DNA of 64,000 nt from Asparagopsis taxiformis. Its lineage: Eukaryota; Rhodophyta; Florideophyceae; Bonnemaisoniales; Bonnemaisoniaceae. Made by a program: the position numbers and the translations under genes. The stretch covers positions 1-64,000 of the forward strand of contig JALQPE010001752.1 in the NCBI GenBank assembly GCA_030407315.1. The letters are read 5' to 3'. The notes beneath the pieces were generated by a model. The model made no database searches. It had not been told where the DNA came from and saw only the letters and a program-made list of their open reading frames with translations. Below, in pieces: positions 53,283-64,000 of the stretch (position 1 is the first letter of the stretch; the number at the start of each line of letters is the position of its first letter).

Positions 53283-55200
53283 GTACATGAGTGATCAAGT
53301 GGTACGACACTTCGGACTGGGAACGTCTCTAAGGTAGGTAAAAGACTATAAACTGCAGCGGAAGGAAGGGTTTTCTGGACAGGCTGTCAGAACTGTAATT
53401 ACTCTGTTTTCTTATAGCAAAGTCATCGTTAAGGCGGTTTTGTTTCTTCAGGACAAGCTGTCGGAACTGTAATTACTCTATTCTCTTACACCAAAGTCAT
53501 CGTTAAGGCGGTTTTGTTTCTTCAGGACAAGCTGTCGGAACTGCTATTCAGTTTTCTTACAGCACAGGCAGTTTACCCAGGTTGCTTACAGCAAAGTCAT
53601 CGTAACGATGACTTTGCTGTAAGGAAACAAAACTTTACAGCAGAGTCATCGTTAAGATGACTTTGCTGTAAGAAAACAAAAATTTACAGCAAAGTAATCG
53701 TTACGATGACTTTGCTGTAAGAAACCATGGTAAACCAACTTCTCTGTAAGCATACGAGAGGGACTGATGTTTCTCATTCGGGAAGGAGTCGATTTCAGAC
53801 CCCGGGAAAAGGCTGCAAAGTGGTCTGAAAGGGTTGGGGTGTTTCTAGGGAGCACTAAAACGTGTTTCAAATGCACTCGAAGCTTCTGGCTTGCGTGGAA
53901 GGGCTGGTAGAATTCATCGATTTCTGGTCATCAGATTCTCACAACTGGAGATTTGATCGCCAAAATTGAACTTTGTCAAAACGAAGTGCAGGTGGTCTGG
54001 AAGGGTTGTGGTGGGTCTGGGGAGTACTGGAACAGGATTTATTCCCCCTGAAATCTGACAGCTTGCGAGGCAAAGCTGCCGTAATGAACTAATTTTTTGG
54101 TCGCCAGATTCTCACAATTGGAGATGTGATGGCCAAAATTGAACTTTGTCGGAACGATGAGGATTTGGTCTATAAGGGCTGGACTGGCTCTGGGGAGTAC
54201 AGAAAGGTGTTTTATCTGTCCGTAAAGCTTCTGGCTTGCGCATTAGGACTGGCAGAATGCATCGATTTTTGGTCAGCAGATTCTCACAACTGGAGATGTG
54301 ATGAATTTCGGCCATGGCCAAAATTCAACTTTGTCGGAACGACGTAGATTTGGACTGGATGCCTCCAAGTGCATGCACTTAAAAGTTCACTTAGTCCAAA
54401 AATTTGTCCAGAGTACACTTCCAGGCTATCGCCTGGAAGTGTACTCTGGACAAATTTTTGGACCCGGAAGAGGTTGAATTGCACAATGCTTGTGTTGAAA
54501 TGAACCATTTTTATGGCCCATTCTTTACTTGGACTGCTGGAATCCGATCTACTCGAGAGTAAAGTATAAAAAAATGGAAACAGACGGTTTTGTATAGTCA
54601 ATATGCCACATGGCACCAAGTGTAGATTTTGCCCACCGATAATCTATTGTTGATTTCAGAGAGGATAACCGCGTGCAGTCACAGGACATGTGTTACCAGA
54701 ACTTTCCCAGAGGTCCTGGAGGTGTTCAAACCAACTCTAGTCCACTTTAACGAGTTTGAATTTCGAAAGTCAGAATCTCTGTGGTGAGAAAATTGAACCA
54801 TTTCCGACCACGTGGTAGAAATTTCGTGCACTCCTCCAACAATACTAGACACAACACCCAGCTCAAACCGGGTGTAAACAACAAAATGTGTTACCTAATG
54901 CCGCCTACAGTCGTCCATACCTTTCCCATACCCTGTTTCCTGACTTCATAATTCCTTCCTCACCGTTCCCAAGGTCGGAAAGGGACGGAAGTCCCTGCCG
55001 CTTACAGCGGAAGCAATTTACCAGGGATGCTTGCAGCAGAGCCATCGTTACGATGACTTTGCTGTAAGAAAATAAATCATTACAGCTGCCGTGATTTTTT
55101 TACCCGGTAAAAAAATTCTTGGCCACTGTAATGGAAACGCTTTCTTACAGCAAAGTCATCGTAACGATGGCTTTGCTGTAAGAATCTCCGGTAAACGGCT
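53283..55200. repeat. Hairpin and 170-bp repeat arrays in element 2
   Basis: Inverse of element 1 about 7190-9455. 39-nt TTACAGCAAAGTCATCG hairpins lie at about 53587, 53685 and 55143, with variants between. The 170-bp units with CTCACAACTGGAGAT lie at about 53930-54310. An inverted pair around 54400-54460 (GTCCAGAGTACACTTCCAGG and inverse) forms another hairpin. Only one copy of the 1-kb block is present. Confidence 0.85.
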
Positions 55201-55623
55201 TCCGCTGTAAGGGGCTGAGAGTTCTTCCCCCCTCCCACCTAGGGAAGGGCGAGCAAGGATTTGGGAAGTCAGGAAGATGGCCCAGCAAAACGTTTGTACC
55301 GGCTGTGAGTGGCTCCCAGGAGCATTCTGTGTCATGTTTTATCTCAGCAACGTCTCGAGACGTAATACGATCGTATTGTCGAACCTCACCGGTTGTCAAA
55401 ATCTAAAACTAGTCTCCCCCTACGGTCTAACTAGTGAAATCATGTAAAGTTTTAGACTAATACTAAAAAGTAGCAATCAATAGGCTTAATAGCACTAAAC
55501 TATAACATGATGACCAGATGTATAGATGAAAATAGAAAGGTGGGCTAAGCGAATAATGTTGAGATGAGAAAGACAGAACTTCATAGCAGGAAAAATAGCA
55601 TAGGTTTTAGTACTTCTCGTATG

Positions 55624-58225
55624 CTATCTATTGCTCCTGTCATACTTTTGATATTCGACGGTATGGATGTGGTCTGTGAGGACGTCCTTCTCCGTCTTCA
55701 AGTAGATGTGGCCGCGCGTGGGCAGACCATAGACTAAATTTTGCTCCCACAGGAAGATCTCCTCACCTGAAGCCGACCCCGTAATGGTAAAGGTCACCGC
55801 GATCATCCAAGACGGAATAGGGTGGCACATTAAAGTGGTTGACGGGAACCTTCCACATATCGGCGTCTGTATGGACCAGGCATACATGACTATAAGGTGC
55901 AGCTAGTATAAAGAACCCATCGACTCCGCTCGACATCATGAAATAGGATGGGGATTGGGGAGGTCCGACTCCTCAAAATTGGGATACTCAGAAGTCCCTG
56001 TGCCCATCCTGGTCCGCAGCCCCATCTGTTGTAAGAAGCAGCCGTAATCCTGTCTTCGGGAAAAGACAGGATCCTCACCCTCCATTCCCAACTTCAAGAA
56101 ATCCGCACAAACACCAAGAGCAAGCTCTGCCACCAACTTGTTCCTGTACAAATCCAAATTCCCCTCCTCCAGCTTGTCGCACAATTCACACCGCGGCAGA
56201 GGGAGTCGCCCACGAACACCATCTATGCGGTCCTTCGCAGCACCCACGTTGCGGATGAAATGCCACGGCGAAGGATCAAAACCGGGCTTGGCGAATGCTG
56301 GCGGCTAGTCCTGTGGTTTCCTGTCTTCATCATCAGAATCAGACTGCTGGGAGAGTTTCTGTGGCTTTTCAACCTCCTCAACCAGCGGGAATTGCCGAGA
56401 AAAGTGACTGAAGAGGTCATGCGTCGCACTACCAGCCGTGGACGACTGCAAGAGGCCTTCCACAACAACCACCCCCCTGTTGTCCAGCAACGCCACTTCA
56501 CCACAAAGTACTATTCCACCACTGTGTCCTCAGCACCTGGCGATGCAGCTGCCAGGAATGCTGCCGCCTTTATTTCCGCCCGCACCGTCTCCACCGTCGT
56601 AATTTCCATGTAGTACTTCATCCGGCTACCAGACGCAATTGCGCTGGGGAGAACGGCGGCCACATTCTCATCGACGAAACTGTCGGGAATGGGATTCTCA
56701 TGGGCGTCGTCGAACTGGAGAATCGGCTCCCGAGAACGTCCTCTGGAAGCCGACTTGGATTTCTTTGACGACGACTTTGATGAAGTCTCATTGAGCTTCC
56801 TCTTTTTGGTAGAGGGCTCTGGCGTCGCAGAAACGGCTTCCCAGTTGCGCTTCCCGAGGATGGAGCTTTTACCCGCATCCTCGGGGTGCGCTCTCCAGTT
56901 CGACGACCTGAACAGGGCTCGCACCACCCACCGTCGCCGTTCCACCACGACCGGAACGACTCTCTTGCAGGCAGGTACTCCTTCTGGGCATCACTTTCCC
57001 AGAAGTTTCCACTCCGGACGATGCAGACACGGCAGGGGTAGTGGCAGAAACAGAGGCAGCCTCGGAATAGCTGGAAGAATCTAATTGAGTTGGTACTACC
57101 TCAATTGGATTCTTCAAAGGCAAAGGAATGGAGGATGAAGGGATGGTCAGGGAAATGGAAGGGGAAGCGATGGCGGCATCATGACCACATGTGACTGGGA
57201 GCGCAGCATGTTGGATGTGTGGGTCCACCGCGTAAAATTGTTTCCGCATTTACATGTAGCGGTAGCCAGTTACGAGCAGGAGCATTTTCCTGGCGTCCTT
57301 TCAAAACACAGACTTCCGTTTGGGAAAGATGTTCTCAAACTTGGAGCCATCTGGAGGGCCTTCCTTGGGATGTAAGTCCGCTCAGAACCCCTTCTTAGGC
57401 ACCATCGGCGCAAAAACTTCGACAACGCGTGAGTGAATGTCGAAGCTCTTGCTCGGGTCACCCACGCTGGGAATGGAGCCATCCAGCATCCTCAACACAT
57501 CCGAAACGTTCCAATACTCGGCCACCTCCTTCACGTACCCGAAGATTTCCAACAAACCAGCAATCCATTCCTGCCCAATGATACCAACCGAGTTCGGTTT
57601 CAGCCCGGCCCACCAACGGCTACAAGTGTAGTACGCCGTCATCTCGAGGTTGACACAATTTTGGACGTCCGGAGCACCCCTAAACGATCCGTTGAACAAC
57701 AATTTCACCGTACACCCAGCCAGATTCTCCGTCGAAGAGAACTACACGAACTCTGGCCTGTTCGTAATAGTTTTCTGCAGCCAAATCCGTTTTCAAGAAT
57801 TGCTCCATCGTTGCAGACTTCTTCAACCACTAGCCAACGACCTCTGATATTCACTTTGCGAGGTTCAACTTGCACTTCAGACGAACTATACTGGGCAATA
57901 TTGATGCATGTCTCGCTTGCTGAAGGAGATTTACTCTTCTCCGCTACTTCTCCGCTATAGTGCAGAAGTATATTTCTCCGCCACTAAATTCAACCATTAC
58001 GAAACCTTTCCTGGCTTTCATTCGATCCAATGAACTGGTTCACCACAATAATTTGTCCTATGCTCATTACATTATGCACAATGATTGCTATTTCATCCGG
58101 GCTCGACCTACTCAATATCGTTTTGCTATCTTGTATCGCATTCCCTAAACACCAACCTGGCCAAGACGTATCCACTTCCGTTTGTTACGCAGTAATGCTC
58201 TAAGCACTAATACTGAATCTGATTT
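55624..58225 (-). pseudogene. Decayed ParB-dioxygenase family gene of element 2
   Basis: Minus-strand fragments follow the domain order of the family. ALLRNKRKWIRLGQVGV near 58180 matches the end of the ParB box. VMSIGQIIVVNQFIGSN (about 58040) and VEEVCNDGAI (about 57815) follow. 57708-57382 holds a helical region. 56948-56511 holds a charged linker with SGSRMKYYMEITTVETVRAE, matching DSRMKYYVNGKLVDTLRAE at 16127-18430. VVVVEGLLQSSTAGSATHDL (about 56470), LYRNKLVAELALGVCADFLK (about 56150) and RGHIYLKTEKD (about 55700) match the dioxygenase region. The H-x-D motif is lost to a frameshift. Many shifts and stops show that it is dead. Confidence 0.7.
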
Positions 58226-59584
58226 TCTCATGCACGTACTTCCTACTCGTATACTCTACCATATTCTCGGCCCTATTCACAAGGTGAAAACACGATCTCT
58301 CGTTGAATCGTTCTCCGTGTGATATCTTAAATTAGCATACATTTATATATTGCAATGCAGACTCACTGCTCGCTTGCAACATGAAAATTATAAAAATTCT
58401 GCTACACTGCTGTTTCCTAACCGCCACCATCCACGTGGCCCACTTTGACTGCCTGCCAAGTGTGCCCGGAGCATACAATGACGTTATCGATATATAACAT
58501 CCACATCATCACTGGAAGCGCGGACTCCTCGTCCATGAAAGTGCGCCATTTTTCTTACTCTTCACCTCCCCCTGTCCTGAAGGCCCCATATGCTAGTGTT
58601 TTTCCTATATTTCTGTAGTGATGACGTCATTCTAGACAATAAAAGGCGGTAGAAGATACGATAATGTACGCCTCCTCTGCCAGATCATGTGCTTCCAAGC
58701 GTAATTCGCAGCCTAGGCATAGTTTTTCTGGGCCTCCCATCGCACCGCTCTGTTTCAAAATTATCCCTCTATTGTTCTCCTACACGTCTTTTCCGCCCGC
58801 AGAGTGCTACTTAAACGACAGATTCTGGAAATCCCTGTTTCCATCTCCATATCCGTCGGAAAACAAAGTATCAATTATTACGCTTCCGGAGCAGTGTACA
58901 TGGTACGTCACCACAATTCACGCCACTAACCCAGTATTCTATTCGTATTCTCAGGTTTCCAGTCGGTGAGTTTTCCAATTCTCCTTTCGTTCATCTTTCT
59001 CTCTCACTCCTCCATTTTTGTTGCTCTGCCTGTGAGTGCAGATTTCGATTTGGGATGCAATGGTATTCGTTAAGGTACGTTAGTCTCCTGGTAACCATCA
59101 GTTTCCCACTCCAATTCAACGTCACTAACTTATTTCCTTTCACTACATCATTTTTTCTTCTTCTCTTCATTTCCTAGCTTATTCATGCAGCTCAATCAGT
59201 TGATAGATTTGTAGACTTTCTGGTAGTTTTAGTTTTACTCGTCAGAATAGTGTTGGTTGTAGTAGCAGTTCTAACATAGGGATAGTTTACTCTCAATGTA
59301 GCCTGCGCAAATAAACAAATCCAGAGTGAAGCTTCCCATATCGCACCCTCTTAGATTGCTACCTATCCTACCGCTTGTACCTCTCGCTAGCTCATATTCA
59401 CTACGAAATAAAAATTCCTAGCCGTCAAATTGTGTCCATTCCCACGTAGATACCGTCCATGCCCCATCCTCATCGCACTAGAACTGCCCCCCTCTACCCC
59501 AAAAAGATGCCCACGACAGCATGACGCTCCACCTCATCAACCACTCCCAGACACTGAATTCTACTAGATCAGGACACTACTTTT

Positions 59585-59830
59585 ACTGTCTGCAGGTGCT
59601 GCCCAGGGCAGCACGAAATACTGTCTACAAGTACTGCCCAGGGCAGCACAAAGTACTGTCTACAGGTACTGCCCAGGGAAGTGAAAATTACTATCTACAG
59701 GTGCTGCCCAGGGCAGTGAAAATTACTATCTACAGGTGCTGCCCAGGGCAGCACAAAGTACTGTCTACAGGTACTGCCCAGGACAGTGAAAATCACTGTC
59801 TCCAGGTACTGCCCAGGACAGTGCACCGTG
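59585..59830. repeat. 35-bp minisatellite of element 2
   Basis: Inverse orientation of the 2093-2335 array: CTACAGGTACTGCCCAGGGC units, about six to seven copies. The long plus-strand open frame 59521-59952 is repeat translation. Confidence 0.88.
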
Positions 59831-60181
59831 TTGGTTCCATCTATTGTCCCAGGCAGCGTATTTCACTATCCGGCCATGTTGCCTTGGCCAATACAAAACA
59901 CTATCCGCCAACACTGCCCAGTACAGTAAATTACATCATATCCAACTATTGAATAAATCATTAATTTTTACTGTCTCCATTCACTGCCTCAGACAGTACG
60001 GTGAGACAGTGTTTATTACTGTCTGCAGACAGTGTTCCGTACTGTCTGCCAGACAGTGCAAATCACTGTCTCCAAGTGTGGCATTAATTTTCATTTTCCG
60101 CATAGTGATTTTTACTGTCTCAGACAGTAAAAATCACTGTCTCACCGTACTGTCTGAGGCCCCCTTTTCAACACCGTAGTG

Positions 60182-62235
60182 AAGATATTACTGTCATTAC
60201 AGTTAGGCCACAAGTCCTTTGAGGAAGAATTCCTCGTCGCGCCTAAGTTGGCCGTACCCCTTATCTTGGGAACTGGGGCAATGAATACCCATGTAGACGC
60301 AATTAGGTGCCGGGCCGAACGAATTGGTATTCACGACGGCGGGTCGATAGCTATCCTAGTGATGTCGCCTACGCGTAAAACAACCCCCACCTTTTCGTGC
60401 TACGTGGATGCCTCGCGACCCTCTAATGGGATTAACTTAGACCGCCAGCCTCATGGCATAAGATTATCACAAAGTGTGAATGTTCCTCCGCGGAGTCAAG
60501 TAACAACTACTGTTGTATGCGCCGGTGGCGGCTTGAGTATAATCTCACCGAGAGATCGGATCCTTCACCGACATCGTGTCTCTATCCCGAATGGGGTTGC
60601 GGAAGTCATCCCGCAACAGGAATTCCTGACTATTTTAACTAACTTCGGTACATCCGACAAGTACCTCCCTAAAGGGACAATCTTAGGCTATGCCCTTCGG
60701 GCACCCGAACGGCCAATGCGCCCCATGGCTCTCAGCCGTTCTACCCCTTCCTCCCCAGAGGCCTCCACTATGGTGACTACTCTCCATCAGGAGCAAGAGG
60801 TCGAGGCCACACAACCATCAAGTTGGAAGCAAGAAGTCTCTCTAGACCACCTTGGTCAAACCCCGTTAAGGGAACGCATCCTTAGCATGCTATCTCGACA
60901 CGAGTCTATGTGGGATGGATCCCTAGGGGATATCCGCGCCACGGAACACCGAATCGATATTATCGAAGGAAGTAAGCCTCGACGGCAACAACCCTACCGG
61001 ATGGGACCCGCTCGTCGAGAGATTGCCCGTAAGGAAATAACCAGCATGCTGGAAAAAGGAGTGATTGAACCGTCGACCTCCGAATGGGCTAGCCCAGTGG
61101 TACTGGTTCCGAAGAAGGATGGTAAATTACGCTTTTGCGTCGACTATAGGGGTCTTAACGACATCACTGTCAATGATGTGTACCCCCTTCCACGAATGGA
61201 TGATTGCATTGGCTCCCTCGGAGATGCTCAAGTATTCACCACATTGGATTGTAACTCTGGTTACTAGCAGATCCCTGTTACACAGGACGACCGTGACAAA
61301 ACGGCATTTACTTCCCACTTGGGGACATATCGCTTTAAGGGTTTGCCCTTTGGCTTGAAGAATGCACCGGCAACGTTTCAGCGTGCTATCGACATTATTC
61401 TTAGCAGCGTTCGCTGGCAGACCTGTCTGATTTACTTAGACGATGTGATCGTATTCTCTCGGGACGAGGCCGAACATCTCCACCATGTGGACCAAGTACT
61501 CTCCCTCCTACGGGAAGCAGGTGTCACCCTGAAGTTGACAAAGTGTCAGTTCTTCGAAAAGAAGGTTGACTACCTGGGACATGTCGTGATGCCAGGAAAG
61601 CTAGCTGTTGCACAGAACGCCACTTCGGCTATTGCTGACGCGATCTTTCCGCAAACGCCTACGCAAATGCGATCCTTCCTCGGAAGCTGTGGCGTCTTTC
61701 GACGATTCATCAAAGGGTATGCCGCAATTGCACACCCCTTGAACGAAATGCTGACCAAAGACAGCCTCCCTAAATTGGGAAAGAACCTCCTACCGAGGAC
61801 CAACGACGCGCGTTCAACGCTCTCAAGGAGGTTATGACCAAGCCGCCGATACTGGCTCTACCCAAGTTGGGTCAGCCGTACACCGTGGATACGGACGCTT
61901 CCGCGTACCAGATAGGATGCGCTCTGCTTCAGCAGCAAGACGAAGAGAATGATCTCAAGCCAATTGGCTATTGGTCGCAGACCTTGACTAAACCTGAAAG
62001 AGGATACTCCCCTACGGAGCGTGAATGTCTAGCCGTCGTATGGGCTGTCACTATCCTACGTCCATACTTGGAGCAAACAATGTTTGTAGTCCGGACGGAC
62101 CATAACGCACTGCGTTGGCTTATGAATATCAACGACCCTTCAGTGAGACTATGTCGCTGGCGCCTCCGACTTGCGGAATTTGACTATCAAATAGTCTACC
62201 GACCCGGTCGGGTTCACCAACTACCAGACGCCTTA
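60182..62235 (+). pseudogene. Gypsy pol: protease end, reverse transcriptase, RNase H
   Basis: Starts with the protease C-terminal part (VAPKLAVPLILGTGAMNTHV), then a linker and the RT palm: LRFCVDYRGLNDITVNDVYPL, then LIYLDDVIVFS, the Y-x-D-D catalytic box near 61431. RNase H reads VDTDASAYQIGC and ERECLAVVWAV, with RTDHNALRWLM near 62092. A TAG at 61265-61267 replaces the usual Trp in Y-W-Q-I. A one-base shift near 61780 moves the frame before KEVMTKPPIL. The frame is cut by element 4 after QLPDAL, normally followed by S-R and then integrase. It is not functional. Confidence 0.88.
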
Positions 62236-64000
62236 CACTACGGTGTTGAAAAGGGGGCCTCAGACAGTACTGCGAGACAGTGATTTTTACTGTCTGAGAC
62301 AGTAAAAATCACTATGCGGCAAATGAAAATTAATGCCACACTTGGAGACAGTGATTTGCACTGTCTGGCAGACAGTACGGAACACTGTCTGCAGACAGTA
62401 AAAAACACTGTCTCACAGTACTGTCTGAGGCAGTGAATGGAGACAGTAAAAATTAATGATTTATTCAATAGTTGGATATGATGTAATTTACTGTACTGGG
62501 CAGTGTTGGCGGATAGTGTTTTGTATTGGCCAAGGCAACATGGCCGGATAGTGAAATACGCTGCCTGGGACAATAGATGGAACCAACACGGTGCACTGTC
62601 CTGGGCAGTACCTGGAGACAGTGATTTTCACTGTCCTGGGCAGTACCTGGAGACAGTGATTTTCACTGTCCTGGGCAGTACCTGGAGACAGTGATTTTCA
62701 CTGTCCTGGGCAGTACCTGTAGACAGTACTTTGTGCTGCCCTGGGCAGTACCTGTAGACAGTACTTTGTGCTGCCCTGGGCAGTACCTGTAGACAGTATT
62801 TCGTGCTGCCCTGGGCAGCACCTGTAGACAGTACTTTGTGCTGCCCTGGGCAGCACCTGGAGATAGTACTTTGTGCTGTCCTGGGCAGCACCTGGAGACA
62901 GTATTTCGTGCTGCCCTGGGCAGCACCTGGAGACAGTAAAAGTAGTGTCCTGATATAGTAAAATTCGGTGTCTGGGAGTGGTGGATGAGATGGAGCGTCA
63001 CGCTGTCGTGGGCATCTTTCTGGGGTAGAGGAAGGCAGTTCTAGCGCTATGAGGATGGGGCATGGACGGTATTCATATGGGAATGGACAGAATAGTACGG
63101 CTAGGAATTTTTATTTCGTAGTGACTATGAGCTAGCGAGAGGTATACGCGGTAGGATAGGTAGCAATCTAAGAGGGTGCGATATGGGAAGCTTCACTCTG
63201 GATTTGTTTATTTGCGCAGGCTACATTGAGAATAAACAATCCCTATGTTAAAAATGCTACTACAACTAACACTATTCCGACGAGTAAAACTAAAACTACT
63301 AGAAAAGTCTAGAAATCTATCAACTGATTGAGCTGCATGAATAAGCTAGGAAATGAAGAGAAGAAGAAAAAATGATGTATAGAAAGGAAACAAGTTAGTG
63401 ACGTTGAATTGGAGAGGGAAATTGATGGTGATTAGGAGACTAACGTACCTTAACAAATACCATTGCATCCCAAATTGAGATATGTACTCACAGGCAGAAA
63501 AGAAAATTAGTGGAGAAGTGGTAAGAGAGAAAGATAAATGAAAGTAGAAGTGGAACACTCACCGACTGGAAACCTGAGAAAGAGAAAACGAATAGAAAAC
63601 TGGGTTAGTGGCGTGAGTTGTGGAAACGTACCATCATGGTTCATATCCGTCGGAGACAAAGCAACAACTTTGGCCTTGGAAGCCGTATTGATGATCTAAA
63701 ACTTACGCTTTGGAAGCAGTTTAGATGATCTATACGGCTTCCACGGCCAGGGTTGTTGCTTTGTTTCCGACGGATATGAAGATGGAAACAGGGATTTCCA
63801 GAATCTTTCGTTTAAGTAGTACTCTACGGGCGGAAATGACGTGTAGGAGAACAATAGAGGGATGAGTTTGAAACGGAGCGGTGCGATGGGAGGCCCAGAA
63901 AAACGATACCTAGGCTGCGAATTACGCTTGGAAGCACATGATCTGGCAGAGGAGGCGCACATTATCGTATCTTCTACCGCCTTTTATTGTCTAGAATGAC
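62236..64000 (+). mobile_element. Element 4, left end (continues beyond window)
   Basis: Begins CACTACGGTGTTG after a TA flank and runs nearly identical to 1727-3400 of element 1: subterminal palindromes, minisatellite, then shared arm sequence to the window end. Its right end is not seen. A hairpin at about 63655-63780 (GTCGGA...GCAACAA around GGCTTCCA) lies near its outer arm. Confidence 0.85.
62597..62935. repeat. 35-bp minisatellite of element 4, expanded
   Basis: About ten CCTGGGCAGTACCTGGAGAC units, against about seven in element 1. Unit types (GTACC versus GCACC) occur in the same order, so the arrays share ancestry and differ in copy number. Confidence 0.88.

Larger units (their letters stand above)
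48803..60181 (-). mobile_element. Element 2: CACTACGG-ended transposon, inverted relative to element 1
   Basis: 11.4 kb with CACTACGGTGTTG at 48803 and CAACACCGTAGTG ending at 60181. It is flanked by AA on both sides (48801-48802 and 60182-60183). What is the left arm in element 1 is on the right here (60181 down to about 53283), and the right arm is 48803 to about 49370. It carries a decayed ParB-dioxygenase gene and cargo that differs from element 1. It sits inside gypsy pol. No transposase was seen. Confidence 0.88.
46435..62235 (+). mobile_element. Ty3/gypsy retrotransposon, interrupted by element 2
   Basis: Sequence present at 46435-48802 (leader, gag, start of pol) and 60182-62235 (rest of protease, reverse transcriptase, RNase H). 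Element 2 separates them. Element 3 has inserted in the leader just before gag and element 4 just after RNase H, so LTRs and integrase are outside the window or lost. The order protease-RT-RNase H is that of Metaviridae-type (Ty3/gypsy) elements. Confidence 0.85.

Noticed and set aside
1..64000. tRNA or rRNA genes
   Set aside because: No cloverleaf with A/B boxes or conserved rRNA segment was recognised by reading; a tRNAscan-SE/Infernal run would settle it.

Overview
The window looks like nuclear DNA of a photosynthetic eukaryote. It has GT-AG splicing, Ty3/gypsy retrotransposon sequence and nested DNA transposons, and no bacterial operon structure. A red or related alga is my best guess. 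The guess rests on broken copies of plastid/cyanobacterial-type genes (a DUF3326 protein, a UPF0126 membrane protein, an EamA transporter) and on the mostly intronless ORFs; the species cannot be read from the sequence. No intact housekeeping gene was found. Nearly everything is mobile DNA or cargo inside mobile DNA.

Layout. Three kinds of element are nested. (1) A family of 11-14 kb elements shares the terminal inverted repeat (TIR) CACTACGGTGTTG and makes 2-bp target duplications: element 1 (1727-16124, TSD AG), element 2 (48803-60181, reverse orientation, TSD AA), the right end of element 3 (ending at 46434, TA flank) and the left end of element 4 (starting at 62236, TA flank). They share long left and right arms made of palindromic repeats, but each carries different decayed host-gene fragments between the arms, as in transduplicating (Pack-type) elements. 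(2) A Ty3/gypsy retrotransposon (46435-62235) is split inside its protease/pol gene by element 2; removing element 2 and one AA joins the two pol parts in frame. (3) Element X (23183-44696, 21.5 kb) has the TIR CACAGCATAAGCAA and TSD AC, and carries five large, essentially intact ORFs.

Element X is the most interesting object. Left to right it encodes a chromatin-reader-like protein (+), an unrecognised coiled-coil protein (-), a fusion of a permuted DPPY-type DNA methyltransferase with a SET-like domain (-), a ParB-like domain / zinc finger / 2-oxoglutarate Fe(II)-dioxygenase-like fusion (+), a small AT-hook ORF (+) and a KDZ/Plavaka-like transposase (+). Such a set would let a transposon write, read and possibly oxidise marks on its own DNA or chromatin. 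Decayed relatives of the ParB-dioxygenase gene occur at least three more times: split by element 1 (660-1519 plus 16127-18430), in element 1 (3780-4760) and in element 2 (55624-58225, reverse). The gene family therefore travels with both element types.

A simple nesting model is that element 3 inserted in the gypsy leader; element 1 and element X then inserted into element 3; element 2 and element 4 inserted into gypsy pol. One point does not fit cleanly: left of X is a GC-rich retrotransposon gag that does not obviously resume to the right of X.
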